From contig JAUYDP010000314.1 of the NCBI GenBank assembly GCA_030691805.1, forward strand, positions 1 through 13,219: a stretch of DNA of 13,219 nucleotides, written 5' to 3'. The position numbers and the translations under genes are program-made. Position 1 is the stretch's first letter; each line of letters starts with the position of its first letter. Below, in pieces: positions 6,198 to 13,219 of this stretch. The stretch is from Dehalococcoidia bacterium (GTDB lineage: Bacteria; Chloroflexota; Dehalococcoidia; JAUYDP01). The notes beneath the pieces are model-generated. The model made no database searches. It was given only the letters and a program-made list of their open reading frames with translations, and was not told the origin of the DNA.

Positions 6198-6456
6198 GAG
6201 AGGGTAACACCCAAAGGAGAGTCGACGATCGTAAGAGGTCCACCATTACCTCCAGCAGGCTGGGCCTCCCCAAGGAGAGGGCCCACTCCAGGTCTCCCCG
6301 TAGGTTGTCTGCTTGCTCTACCCTCCATCCCTCCACGCCCAGGCTGACGACCAGGGCCACAAAGTCTATGCCGGCGAGATCGGTTAGGCCGTAGTCACCG
6401 TTCTCGGACAGGTCCCCACCGTACAGGGACCAGTCATCGTGACCAAAGCACACCAA
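6184..6456 (-). pseudogene. Remnant of the C-terminus of a thiamine-diphosphate-dependent enzyme
   Basis: The minus-strand frame reads GLTDLAGIDFVALVVSLGVE, GWRVEQADNLRGDLEWALSL and GRPSLLEVMVD. This matches the end of acetolactate synthase/benzoylformate decarboxylase-type enzymes ('DFVALAESLG..G.RVE..EL..AL..AL.SGRP.LIEV.VD'). Only about 75 of the usual 500-600 residues are left. The preceding GDG...NN cofactor motif is missing, and there is no good start (only TTG inside the rimI tail). Its TAG stop lies inside the toxin-antitoxin operator. It overlaps the last 23 bases of rimI. I infer a decayed gene fragment left after deletion or replacement, perhaps by insertion of the toxin-antitoxin module. 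Confidence 0.55.
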
Positions 6457-7096
6457 CCTTTTTTTGAGACTCCTCCTTCAAACGCTGGAGACGGGACTGG
6501 AATGAGGCAGAAGCCAGGATGTCCGACGTCATAATAACGGCGTCCTCGTCGTTGTCTGTGTAGTACTTTGGGCGTAGGCCCACCCTCCAGAATCCGAACT
6601 TCTCGTACATAGCCTGGGCCGCCAGATTAGAGACCCTGACCTCCAGGGTCATTATTCGGGCGCCAGCCTCGACTGCCTGGTCTATGGCTGCGATAAGGAG
6701 GGCTTCCCCAAGGCCCCGCCGCCGGAGTTCATGATGCAAGGCGATAGTTAGGAGATGGGACTCGTCCACCATCAGCCATTGCCCTGTGTAGCCCCTGACC
6801 AGGTTGTTACTCGTCGTCGCGGGAGGGTTTCGCTTTAGAAAAGAAAATAAGCGGGCACCAAGTCCCCCGTTCCTGGGGACATCGCCCGCTCCGCTCACCT
6901 GGGCCACGTCAGGCTTCTCTTTCAGGACCAGGTACCGGGCCAGGCGGTTCCAACGCAATTCTCGTCGGTAAGCCCCCTCCGACCAAGCCGCCGAAAAGGC
7001 CTCCCGCTCTATCTCCAGGACCTGGGGAATATCCCCTTCCCGCATAGGCTCTATCACAAGCTTGTCCGGGATATCTCTGGACGTCACCCTACTCAA
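6434..7096 (-). CDS. rimI: GNAT acetyltransferase, RimI-like (ribosomal protein S18 N-acetyltransferase)
   Basis: A 220-residue GNAT protein. Signatures: IEPMREGDIPQVLEIEREAF (15-34), HLLTIALHHELRRRGLGEAL (114-133) with the acetyl-CoA-binding RRRGLG loop, LEVRVSNLAAQAMYEKFGF (151-169) and the RimI-type ending KYYTDNDEDAVIM (177-189). RimI acetylates the N-terminus of ribosomal protein S18. Compared with E. coli RimI (about 148 residues) it carries an insertion of roughly 40 residues (about 60-100) between strands, plus a C-terminal tail after about 192 that may be read-through into old sequence. The TTG at 7096 has only a weak purine tract upstream; GTG codons at residues 4 and 14 are alternative starts. 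It is separated by 128 bases from the upstream operon. The exact substrate is inferred from family only. Confidence 0.85.
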   Translation of the reverse strand: MSRVTSRDIPDKLVIEPMREGDIPQVLEIEREAFSAAWSEGAYRRELRWNRLARYLVLKEKPDVAQVSGAGDVPRNGGLGARLFSFLKRNPPATTSNNLVRGYTGQWLMVDESHLLTIALHHELRRRGLGEALLIAAIDQAVEAGARIMTLEVRVSNLAAQAMYEKFGFWRVGLRPKYYTDNDEDAVIMTSDILASASFQSRLQRLKEESQKKVGVLWSR

Positions 7097-7224
7097 AGAA
7101 TAACCCTATAGGCAAAGTTTAGCATCACTCCCGGGCTTGTTGAGCTGCTTCCCAACGCCGATTACCAGGATGACAAATGCCCTAAAACCGAATGATTGCT
7201 TTGCGGCCAGATCGGTTGCGCTCC

Positions 7225-9285
7225 TTAGGTACGACCGGGAGCATCCAGAAGGGTTACTCTCGAATCGCGTAGACTATGTTCGCCAGTCGCGGGAAAGCGC
7301 AGCGCCTGCATGAAGTGATGCTGGAAGTCGGCCCGTCCGGAAAGGCGCACGTGTTCCGCCTGCCGGGCGATTAGGCCGGCGATCTTTCGCTCGACCATAG
7401 AGAGCAGCGCCAACTGGGCGCCGAAGCCGGCGGAGTTGCCGATGGCCTGTACCCGTTCCAGCGGAACAGGAGGGATGAGGCCGATGGCCCGGGCGCTGGC
7501 CGGATTAACATACGTGCCGAAGGCCCCTGCCAGAAGGACCTGGGCGATTTCTTTGTCCTCTATGCCTAACTCCTTCTTCAGGACCTCGATGCCGGCGTAG
7601 ATAGCGCCCTTGGCCAGTTGAAGCTCCCGGATGTCTTGCTGGGTTATAGAAATTTCTATTTGCGCTTCGGACGTAGGGGCGGGTTTCAAACCCGCCCCTA
7701 CACTTCCTGGCTGACCCGCCCCTACACTCCCTGGCTGACCCGCCTCTATGCTGATTGGCTGACCCACCCCTACGCTGATGGCCTGACCCGCGCCCAGGCT
7801 GTGTAGGTGTTCCGCTTCTACGGGGTGTGCCAGGACAAACCGCCGCGCATCCCCCTCGGAACCGCTTCCCACGATCCGTCCACGCAAGCGGGTCCCAACA
7901 CCGGGCGGAAGTTCTCCCTGCTTCAGGAGGCGCCCGCTGGGGTGGACAATGCCCCGCTCGACCATCTGAGCCACAGCGTCTATCAGGCCGGAGCCGCAGA
8001 TTCCCTGTGGGAGGCCCCCGTGGACCACTCGGCAATGTACATCGCCATCAATCCGCACCCTATCAATAGCGCCGGTAGAGGCCCGCATTCCGTGGCGGAT
8101 CCTAGCTCCTTCGAAGGCCGGGCCAGCGGCCGTGGAGCACACCAGCAGCCTGTCGCGAGACCCGAGGGCTATCTCGCCGTTGGTGCCCAGGTCAATGATA
8201 AGCATTATCTCCGGACTCTGGTGGGGCAGGGCTGTCAATAATGTCCCGACCATGTCGGCTCCCACGAAGCCTGCTATATTAGGCAGCACATGGACCCTCG
8301 CCTGCGGTCCAAGCTCCAGCCCAACCTCCGAGGCTGAGAGGTCCAGGCTTTCACGCACCACCGGCGCGTAGGGAGCGGTGGCCAGGCTGATGGGATCAAT
8401 TCCCAGAAGGAGGTGGTGCATGACCACGTTACCTACAATTGTGACTTCGTAGATATTGCTCCGGATTATTCCGGCCTCGTCTGCCACTTCCCCGATTAAC
8501 TGGTTAAGAAAAGATACGATCTCTCTCTGAAGGGTGGCCAGTCCGTCAGGGTTTTCCAGGACGAAGGTCAACCGCGAGATGAGGTCTCCTCCGTAGGCCC
8601 CCTGGGGGTTCAACCCAGAAGCGGCGGCTAGCTCCTTGCCGGTGCGCAGGTCCATCAAATATCCCACCACCGTGGTTGTGCCTATATCGAAAGCCAATCC
8701 GTAAAGCTGATGAGACGTATCACCGGCCTCGACCGAGGCCAGCCGGTCGCCATGTACAGCCAGGGTTACCGTCTGGGGAGACTTCTTAAGAGCACCCGGC
8801 AACTGACGCAGCGGCGCCAGGTCTAGACGAAAGGTCTCCCCGTGCATGCCGGACAGCACCCGCTCCCAGTCGGCCGCCCCGTCCAGTGAAGCGGCTGGTG
8901 GAACACTCACACAGACTTTGCGCACCTGGGGAGCAAGTACTACCTTTCGTCCTTTTCCGCCCTTGAGGATGCGGGCGCGCCCTCCTTCGGCATGGAGCGC
9001 TCTCACTACCTGGCCGGTTCGGGGTCTTGTCTGACACGCCAGTCTCACCCCCCGGGCCAGGTCCTCCTGGCTCAAGTGCACCTTTTCCACAGGGAGCGGG
9101 TCGTCCACCGGTCCTTCGATCAGGACGCGGCACTTTCCGCAGGTGCCCTTGCCTCCACAGACGCTGGTGATATGAAGGCCGTTCTCCCTGGCGGTCTCCA
9201 GGACCCTCTGGCCGGGCCTGGGCGTTATTTCCTGTCCAGTGGGAAGTAGGGTTATCTTGATCTCCGCTCCAGACTCTCTGGTCAA
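7225..9285 (-). CDS. 2Fe-2S ferredoxin/ASKHA protein (DUF4445, RACo/RamA-like corrinoid activation protein)
   Basis: A 686-residue protein. An N-terminal plant-type 2Fe-2S domain carries Cys43, Cys49, Cys52 and Cys84 (CGGKGTCGKC). A linker of about 100 residues follows, then an ASKHA ATPase-fold domain with FDIGTTT (199-205), IIDLGTNGE (363-371), STAAGPAFEGARI (384-396), QGICGSGLIDA (427-437) and LLAGAFGTYVNP (584-595). Characterised relatives (RACo, RamA) use ATP to pass an electron to an inactive Co(II) corrinoid protein. TTG at 9285 is supported by AGGAAGG eight bases upstream. It follows the DUF1638 gene by 23 bases in the same operon. No corrinoid methyltransferase is in the window, so the target is unknown. 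Residues about 498-540 are an extra Gly-rich loop encoded by tandem repeats. Confidence 0.88.
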   Translation of the reverse strand: MTRESGAEIKITLLPTGQEITPRPGQRVLETARENGLHITSVCGGKGTCGKCRVLIEGPVDDPLPVEKVHLSQEDLARGVRLACQTRPRTGQVVRALHAEGGRARILKGGKGRKVVLAPQVRKVCVSVPPAASLDGAADWERVLSGMHGETFRLDLAPLRQLPGALKKSPQTVTLAVHGDRLASVEAGDTSHQLYGLAFDIGTTTVVGYLMDLRTGKELAAASGLNPQGAYGGDLISRLTFVLENPDGLATLQREIVSFLNQLIGEVADEAGIIRSNIYEVTIVGNVVMHHLLLGIDPISLATAPYAPVVRESLDLSASEVGLELGPQARVHVLPNIAGFVGADMVGTLLTALPHQSPEIMLIIDLGTNGEIALGSRDRLLVCSTAAGPAFEGARIRHGMRASTGAIDRVRIDGDVHCRVVHGGLPQGICGSGLIDAVAQMVERGIVHPSGRLLKQGELPPGVGTRLRGRIVGSGSEGDARRFVLAHPVEAEHLHSLGAGQAISVGVGQPISIEAGQPGSVGAGQPGSVGAGLKPAPTSEAQIEISITQQDIRELQLAKGAIYAGIEVLKKELGIEDKEIAQVLLAGAFGTYVNPASARAIGLIPPVPLERVQAIGNSAGFGAQLALLSMVERKIAGLIARQAEHVRLSGRADFQHHFMQALRFPATGEHSLRDSRVTLLDAPGRT
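7673..7701. repeat. 29-base palindrome inside the ASKHA gene
   Basis: Perfect 14-base arms (GTAGGGGCGGGTTT and its reverse complement) flank a single C. It shares its outer nine bases with the intergenic palindrome at 1941-1968. On the minus strand it is read in frame as GAGLKPAPT (residues 530-538). It lies in a loop between conserved ASKHA segments, so it looks like a repeat inserted in a permissive site without breaking the frame. Confidence 0.85.
7702..7797. repeat. Four tandem 24-base repeats inside the ASKHA gene
   Basis: Units lie at 7702-7725, 7726-7749, 7750-7773 and 7774-7797. They share the core CTGACCC(G/A)C followed by a CCCTAC-like end. On the minus strand each encodes eight residues of the type GAGQPGSV (residues 498-529), with the unit furthest from the palindrome the most diverged. 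The unit's end, ACCCGCCCCTAC, equals the right part of the palindrome's right arm, so the array seems to have grown from the palindrome by duplication. The 24-base length keeps the frame. Confidence 0.85.
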
Positions 9286-9308
9286 TGGACCGGCCTTCCT
9301 GTTCGCAC

Positions 9309-9887
9309 TTAACCCGCCCCCGCCAGGACTTGCTCCAGGCGCTTCTCCAGGCCGGCCACTCCCACCTTGAGGGTTTTCAGGGGAAGGCCCAGATACGATG
9401 CGATCTCCTCCGCTTTCTCTTGGAGGCGCCCATGGGTTCCTGTGTTCAGGTATACCACCCGAGTGTAGTTACGGAAATACACCTGTTTGAGCTGGGGGTG
9501 GCGGTCCATCCCCAAGCCGCTTATTACCCGCCTGAAGTTCTGGCAAAGGTAGTCGGTCAAGAAGTAGGTGCCCGGCTGCTCCCGAAGCAAAGGCATAAAG
9601 CTTCCGTCTCCGAATATCTCGTAGCAGTGCTCTCCTGGAAGCCGCTCCGCTCGGAAGCGCTCCAACAGCTCGTCCAGACCGGCGGCGCAGCGGCCGTAGA
9701 CCACCACGACACGTTCGTACCTGTCCCGGACCTCTTCAAGGCGCTTTTCTATAGCGCCGGCCAGGTCCTCCGGAGAGAGGTGAAGCTCCGGTGGCAGGTA
9801 TTGCACCTCCACCGGCCACCCCCGACGCCTCAGCACCTCCGCCAACTCCCGGCGCAGGGAGCCGCAGGCTAAGAGAAGAATACTCAC
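9309..9887 (-). CDS. DUF1638 domain protein
   Basis: A 192-residue protein matching DUF1638 over its whole length. Conserved features are ACGSLRREL (7-15), YGRC (64-67), HCYEIFGDG (87-95), GTYFLTDYL (106-114) and YFRNYTRVVYLNTG (137-150). Cys8, Cys67 and Cys88 recur in the family and could bind metal or cofactor, but this is not established. No membrane segments or signal peptide are seen. From what I know, DUF1638 genes often lie with corrinoid methyltransferase or RamA-type genes in methanogens and acetogens, which matches its position 23 bases before the ferredoxin/ASKHA gene. The start is GTG at 9887, with GAGGG a few bases upstream, 37 bases after the aconitase. Molecular function is unknown. 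Confidence 0.85.
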   Translation of the reverse strand: MSILLLACGSLRRELAEVLRRRGWPVEVQYLPPELHLSPEDLAGAIEKRLEEVRDRYERVVVVYGRCAAGLDELLERFRAERLPGEHCYEIFGDGSFMPLLREQPGTYFLTDYLCQNFRRVISGLGMDRHPQLKQVYFRNYTRVVYLNTGTHGRLQEKAEEIASYLGLPLKTLKVGVAGLEKRLEQVLAGAG

Positions 9888-9924
9888 CTTACCCTCTTGA
9901 GTGACTAAAGACCGAATTGCCAGC

Positions 9925-11874
9925 TTACCCGCCCTGCGCTCTGATGTAGTTCAACAGCCCCCCGGCAAGCAGCAACTCCACCTCCCTGGCCGTCAGGTCG
10001 TGGTTTGCCGCGATCTCGCGTCCAGTGGGTATGTTGCGTACCGGAACCTGGGACCCTTTCTTCAGGGCTTCCCGTACGTCCGGCACTTCGATCTCGTCCC
10101 CCTGCTCAAGGGTAAGATAGTCGTCATACCCAATGGTCAATGGCAGGATGCCGAAATTGACCAGGTTAGCCCTGTGGATGCGAGCGAAGGAGCGGGCCAG
10201 GACCGCTCGTACCCCCAGGTACATGGGGGCCAGAGCGGCATGTTCCCGGCTGGACCCCTGCCCGTAGTTCTCACCTCCTACCACAAATCCGCCGCCCCAT
10301 TCCCGGGCACGCTGGGCGAAGGACGGGTCTATGCGGCTGAAAGTGTGCTCCGAGATGGCCGGGACGTTTGACCGCAATGGCAGGATGCTCGCGCCCGCAG
10401 GCATAATTTGGTCGGTGGTAATATTGTCTCCAACCTTGAGCAAGACCCGGCCCCGGAGGGTCTCCGGCATCGGCTTGGCCAGCGGCAGAGGTTTAATATT
10501 TGGTCCGCGAATAATCTCCACCTTGTCTGGCTCGCTGGAGGGAGGCAATAGCATTCGGTCGTCTATCAGGTACTCTTGAGGTAGTTCAACCCTGGGCGGA
10601 TCTCCCATTCGCCGGGGATCGACTATGGCCCCGCTGAGAGCAGCGGCAGCGGCCACCTGGATGCTGCACAGGTAGACCAGGTCGTTGCGGGTCCCGCTGC
10701 GCCCCTCGAAGTTGCGGTTGTAGGTTCGGAGGGAGACTCCCTCGGAAGGAGGGGCCTGCCCCATGCCGATGCACGGGCCACAGCCCGCCTCCAGGATGCG
10801 GGCGCCCGAGGCAATCAGGTCAGCCAAGGCACCACTCCGGGCGATCATATTAAGAACTTGCCGTGACCCGGGGTTGACCGTAAGGCTAACCGAGGGGTGC
10901 ACCGTCTTCCCCTTGAGCACCGCCGCCAGTGACGCCAGGTCCAGGAATGAGGAGTTGTTGCAGCTACCTACGCAGACCTGGGCCACCGGCGTGCCCGCTA
11001 CCTCGGACACCTTTGTCACGGCGTCAGGGCTGCTGGGTCGGGCAATGAGAGGTTCCAGGGCTGCCAGGTCTATCTCTACCACCTCTTCGTAAACAGCATC
11101 TGGATCAGAGGTCAGGGGGCGCCAGTCTGACTCCCTCTGTTGCCTTCGCAAGAAATCCCGGGTCTGCTCATCGCTGGGAAAGACCGAGGAGGTAGCCCCC
11201 AGTTCGCTGCCCATGTTGGTTATAGTAGCCCGCTCCGGAACCGATAGCCCGGCCAGTCCCTGGCCCTCATACTCCAGGACCTTACCCACACCCCCCTTTA
11301 CCGTCAGGCGGCGCAGCAACTCCAGAATGATATCCTTAGCAGCCACCCAAGGCCGGAGATGACCGTTCAGGCGGACCAGGACCACCCTGGGCATGGCGAA
11401 GTGGTACGGTTGGCCGGCCATGGCCACAGCCACGTCCAGGCCCCCGGCCCCCATGGCCAGGGCGCCCACCGCGCCGGCCATCGGTGTATGGCTATCGGAT
11501 CCCAGGAGGGTGCTCCCCGGCGCCGCAAAACGCTCCAGATGCACCTGATGGGAGATGCCGTTGCCGGGCCTAGAGAAGTAGATGCCGAACTTGGCCGCTA
11601 TGCTCTGAAGAAATCGGTGGTCGTCGGCGTTCTCGAAGCCGGTCTGTAGCATATTGTGGTCAACGTAACTTACCGAGAGCCTGGTTCGGACCCGGGGCAA
11701 CCCCAAGGCCTCGAACTGGAGGTAAGCCATGGTCCCAGTGGCGTCCTGGGTAAGGGTCTGGTCAATGGTGATGGAGACCTCCTCACCCGCGCTCGCCTGC
11801 CCGTCTAAACGGTGCGCCTCAATTATTTTACGAGTCAGGCTCTTTCCCAAGAGATCCCCCTCTAATATTCCCAT
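9925..11874 (-). CDS. acn: Aconitate hydratase (Aquifex-type putative aconitase)
   Basis: A 649-residue aconitase family enzyme, shorter than E. coli AcnA (about 890) and the size of the Aquifex-type group. It should interconvert citrate and isocitrate in the cytoplasm using a 4Fe-4S cluster bound by Cys305 (VGSCNNSS), Cys365 and Cys368 (CGPCIG). Other motifs: DQTLTQDATGT (38-48), GSDSHTPMAGAVG (125-137), NRNFEGRSG (386-394), GDNITTDQIMPAG (482-494) and YGQGSSREHAAL (537-548), with the swivelling domain fused at the C-terminus. The ATG at 11874 overlaps the MidA gene by 13 bases and has a poor ribosome site. A TTG at 11850 has AGGGGG five bases upstream and would begin at GKSLTRKIIEAH, where family members usually start, so 11850 is a serious alternative. 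The substrate could be homoaconitate or another tricarboxylate. Confidence 0.92.
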   Translation of the reverse strand: MGILEGDLLGKSLTRKIIEAHRLDGQASAGEEVSITIDQTLTQDATGTMAYLQFEALGLPRVRTRLSVSYVDHNMLQTGFENADDHRFLQSIAAKFGIYFSRPGNGISHQVHLERFAAPGSTLLGSDSHTPMAGAVGALAMGAGGLDVAVAMAGQPYHFAMPRVVLVRLNGHLRPWVAAKDIILELLRRLTVKGGVGKVLEYEGQGLAGLSVPERATITNMGSELGATSSVFPSDEQTRDFLRRQQRESDWRPLTSDPDAVYEEVVEIDLAALEPLIARPSSPDAVTKVSEVAGTPVAQVCVGSCNNSSFLDLASLAAVLKGKTVHPSVSLTVNPGSRQVLNMIARSGALADLIASGARILEAGCGPCIGMGQAPPSEGVSLRTYNRNFEGRSGTRNDLVYLCSIQVAAAAALSGAIVDPRRMGDPPRVELPQEYLIDDRMLLPPSSEPDKVEIIRGPNIKPLPLAKPMPETLRGRVLLKVGDNITTDQIMPAGASILPLRSNVPAISEHTFSRIDPSFAQRAREWGGGFVVGGENYGQGSSREHAALAPMYLGVRAVLARSFARIHRANLVNFGILPLTIGYDDYLTLEQGDEIEVPDVREALKKGSQVPVRNIPTGREIAANHDLTAREVELLLAGGLLNYIRAQGG

Positions 11875-13058
11875 GCCAAATGTGGGTATCTTCCCTCAAC
11901 CAGCGGTATGTGCTCCCTGCTGAGAAGGGGCGCCGGCAAGTCGCCAGCCGCCAACCTGTCTTTAACTTGCCTCTCCAGGGCCAGATCTCCCATGGAGAAT
12001 GGCAACCCACCTTTGTATTGTATCATGACCCCGAAGCTCCCTAAACCCTCCGGACGCGCCAGGTCCAGCATGGCCATTTGATTGGCCTGATGCTGACGCT
12101 GGGGCAGCCGGAGACGGGCAGCGGCCTCTTTGAAGGCTCCAAGTCCCAAGTCCATAAGGAAAGGTCGCTGGCTAACCAGGCCCAGCGGCGTCAGTCCCAC
12201 TCGCCTCCCTGCTTCCATTACGGCCCCGAAGTCCACGTGGGCCGTCAGGTCCTGCTGGCCCACTCTTTCATAAGGGCTGGCCGTTGAATGGCGCCGGTAT
12301 GAGGTGACGGTGCCCTCTTTGGGCGTATCCCAATATCCGTAGTCTATGGTCAATAGAAAGCCCTCCATCAGGGCTCGGGCAGCCTCTGCCATCCATTCCC
12401 ACACCTGGGGGCATATCTCGAGGGTCGAGCCTTCCGGTGGTAGGCTCATCTGCACACCCAGAAGGTCACTGATTGGCACAGACACCTCCCCCAGAACTTC
12501 CACCAATGCATTTCCTGCCAGGGTCACGTAAATCTCTTTTAACGCCCCCCCCTTTGCTACTAACCGGTGCACCGGGAAAGCGTCCAATAGCTCGTTGGAG
12601 AGGATACATCCGCGAAGGTTGTGAAACGGAAGCCCCCGGCTGGCAACGGTCAAGAGGGGCGGCGTGTCAAAACGGACCTCCCCTACCCGAGTCCCGCCAA
12701 AGCTAAGGTCTGTGGCAATATAAACCAGCGCCTCCTGGAAACCCTCTTCCAAGCGCCGGCTGTAACTGAGGATGTCCTGGGCCAACTGGCCTTCTCCCGC
12801 TCCGGCCTCGACCACATGGAACGTTTTTGGGCGGCCAATCAATTGCCACATCCGTTCCAACTGTAGGGCCAGCAAGGCGCTAAAAACCGGGTGCGCCTGG
12901 GGGCTGGTGTAATAGTCGCCGTAGGCGCCTGTCCTTCTCTGGCCCGAGGTGTAGTACCCCAGGCCAGGGTAGTAAAGGGCCATCTCCATGAAGCGGGCGA
13001 AAGGAATCGGCCCTTCTACAAAAAGGGTATTTTTAATGATTCCTTCAAGGTCTTCCAA
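11862..13058 (-). CDS. MidA/NDUFAF7-type SAM-dependent methyltransferase
   Basis: A 398-residue class I methyltransferase of the MidA/NDUFAF7 family. Motifs: EGPIPFARFMEMALYYPGLG (15-34), YGDYYTSP (46-53), the SAM-binding VVEAGAGEGQLAQDIL (82-97) and CILSNELLDAFPVHRL (151-166). Eukaryotic NDUFAF7 methylates an arginine of a complex I subunit. The bacterial substrate is not established, though a related role on an NADH dehydrogenase or other protein is plausible. The start is TTG at 13058, giving LEGIIKNTLFVEGPIPFARF at the expected family N-terminus. There is no Shine-Dalgarno, but a TATACT -10-like box lies at 13068-13073, so the message may have almost no leader. It is the first gene of an apparent four-gene operon and overlaps the aconitase start by 13 bases. 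Confidence 0.88.
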   Translation of the reverse strand: MEDLEGIIKNTLFVEGPIPFARFMEMALYYPGLGYYTSGQRRTGAYGDYYTSPQAHPVFSALLALQLERMWQLIGRPKTFHVVEAGAGEGQLAQDILSYSRRLEEGFQEALVYIATDLSFGGTRVGEVRFDTPPLLTVASRGLPFHNLRGCILSNELLDAFPVHRLVAKGGALKEIYVTLAGNALVEVLGEVSVPISDLLGVQMSLPPEGSTLEICPQVWEWMAEAARALMEGFLLTIDYGYWDTPKEGTVTSYRRHSTASPYERVGQQDLTAHVDFGAVMEAGRRVGLTPLGLVSQRPFLMDLGLGAFKEAAARLRLPQRQHQANQMAMLDLARPEGLGSFGVMIQYKGGLPFSMGDLALERQVKDRLAAGDLPAPLLSREHIPLVEGRYPHLAWEY

Positions 13059-13126
13059 TGTGGATAAAGTATATCCTCAATGGGGCAGTTTGACAGGTAC
13101 GACCCCACTTAACCGTGATCGCTTCC

Positions 13127-13148
13127 GGCGGGGCTGGAAAGCCCCGCC
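13127..13148. repeat. GC-rich hairpin upstream of the MidA-type gene
   Basis: GGCGGGGCT (13127-13135) and AGCCCCGCC (13140-13148) form a nine-base perfect stem with a GGAA loop. It lies about 70 bases upstream of the MidA-type gene, in the terminal 161 bases, which otherwise hold only the -10-like TATACT. It resembles the GGCTGGAAGCC hairpin at 2808-2817, so it may be another dispersed repeat. There is no T-tract, and terminator function is uncertain. Confidence 0.6.
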
Positions 13149-13219
13149 TATCCGGGTCCCTTGCCTTCGTGTTGTTGGATAGCAGGCCCTTTCCAGGGCC
13201 GGTCGGCGCCGCGGATCAC

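Noticed and set aside
6459..6465. Run of seven T as a terminator
   Set aside because: No stem precedes it on the plus strand and it lies inside the rimI coding sequence.
7702..7797. Tandem array as a CRISPR
   Set aside because: The 24-base units are contiguous without spacers and are read in frame as protein.
7225..9285. The ASKHA protein as the missing activator of the dehydratase pair
   Set aside because: Its 2Fe-2S ferredoxin plus DUF4445 layout is that of corrinoid activators, not the short 4Fe-4S-bridged BcrA/HgdC type; it is also in a separate operon. Not impossible, but unsupported.

Overview
The window is a GC-rich bacterial chromosomal segment. All confident genes lie on the minus strand; only a gene tail at the left edge appears to run on the plus strand. 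The gene content points to an anaerobic or facultatively anaerobic bacterium: a 2-hydroxyacyl-CoA dehydratase pair, a corrinoid-activation-type ferredoxin/ASKHA protein with a DUF1638 partner, an Aquifex-type aconitase and an Fe/Mn superoxide dismutase. Short palindromes of the form GTAGGGGCG...CGCCCCTAC, and the GAGLKPAPT peptide one of them encodes, resemble repeats I associate with Chloroflexota metagenome bins. That assignment is inference, not proof.

Layout from left to right. At 2-247 (+) there is the tail of a possible HAD-type trehalose phosphatase. It converges on a GT20 trehalose-6-phosphate-synthase-like gene (120-1772). A 301-base spacer with a perfect palindrome follows, then a superoxide dismutase (2074-2679) and a hairpin-rich spacer (2680-2963). 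Next comes a translationally coupled pair of 2-hydroxyacyl-CoA dehydratase/benzoyl-CoA reductase-type subunits (2964-4190 and 4187-5311) with its own candidate promoter. After it lies a HigB/HigA-like toxin-antitoxin module (5461-6162). Its toxin is split by a frameshift, and its promoter carries an inverted repeat in the -35/-10 spacer. A degraded C-terminal fragment of a thiamine-diphosphate enzyme (6184-6456) and a RimI-type acetyltransferase (6434-7096) follow.

The right half looks like a single four-gene operon, read right to left: MidA-type methyltransferase (11862-13058), aconitase (9925-11874), DUF1638 protein (9309-9887) and a 2Fe-2S ferredoxin/ASKHA protein (7225-9285). The gaps run from a 13-base overlap to 37 bases. 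The last gene contains an in-frame insertion made of one 29-base palindrome plus four 24-base tandem units. This is apparently a mobile or expanding intergenic repeat that has been tolerated as a Gly-rich loop.

How the genes may work together. DUF1638 plus the ferredoxin/ASKHA protein suggests ATP-dependent reductive reactivation of a corrinoid protein encoded elsewhere, co-expressed with a central-metabolism aconitase and a complex-I-assembly-type methyltransferase. The dehydratase pair would serve reductive or radical acyl-CoA chemistry but has no BcrA/HgdC-type activator in this window. GT20 and the putative phosphatase would make a trehalose-type compatible solute. No RNA genes, CRISPR arrays or intact insertion sequences were seen.
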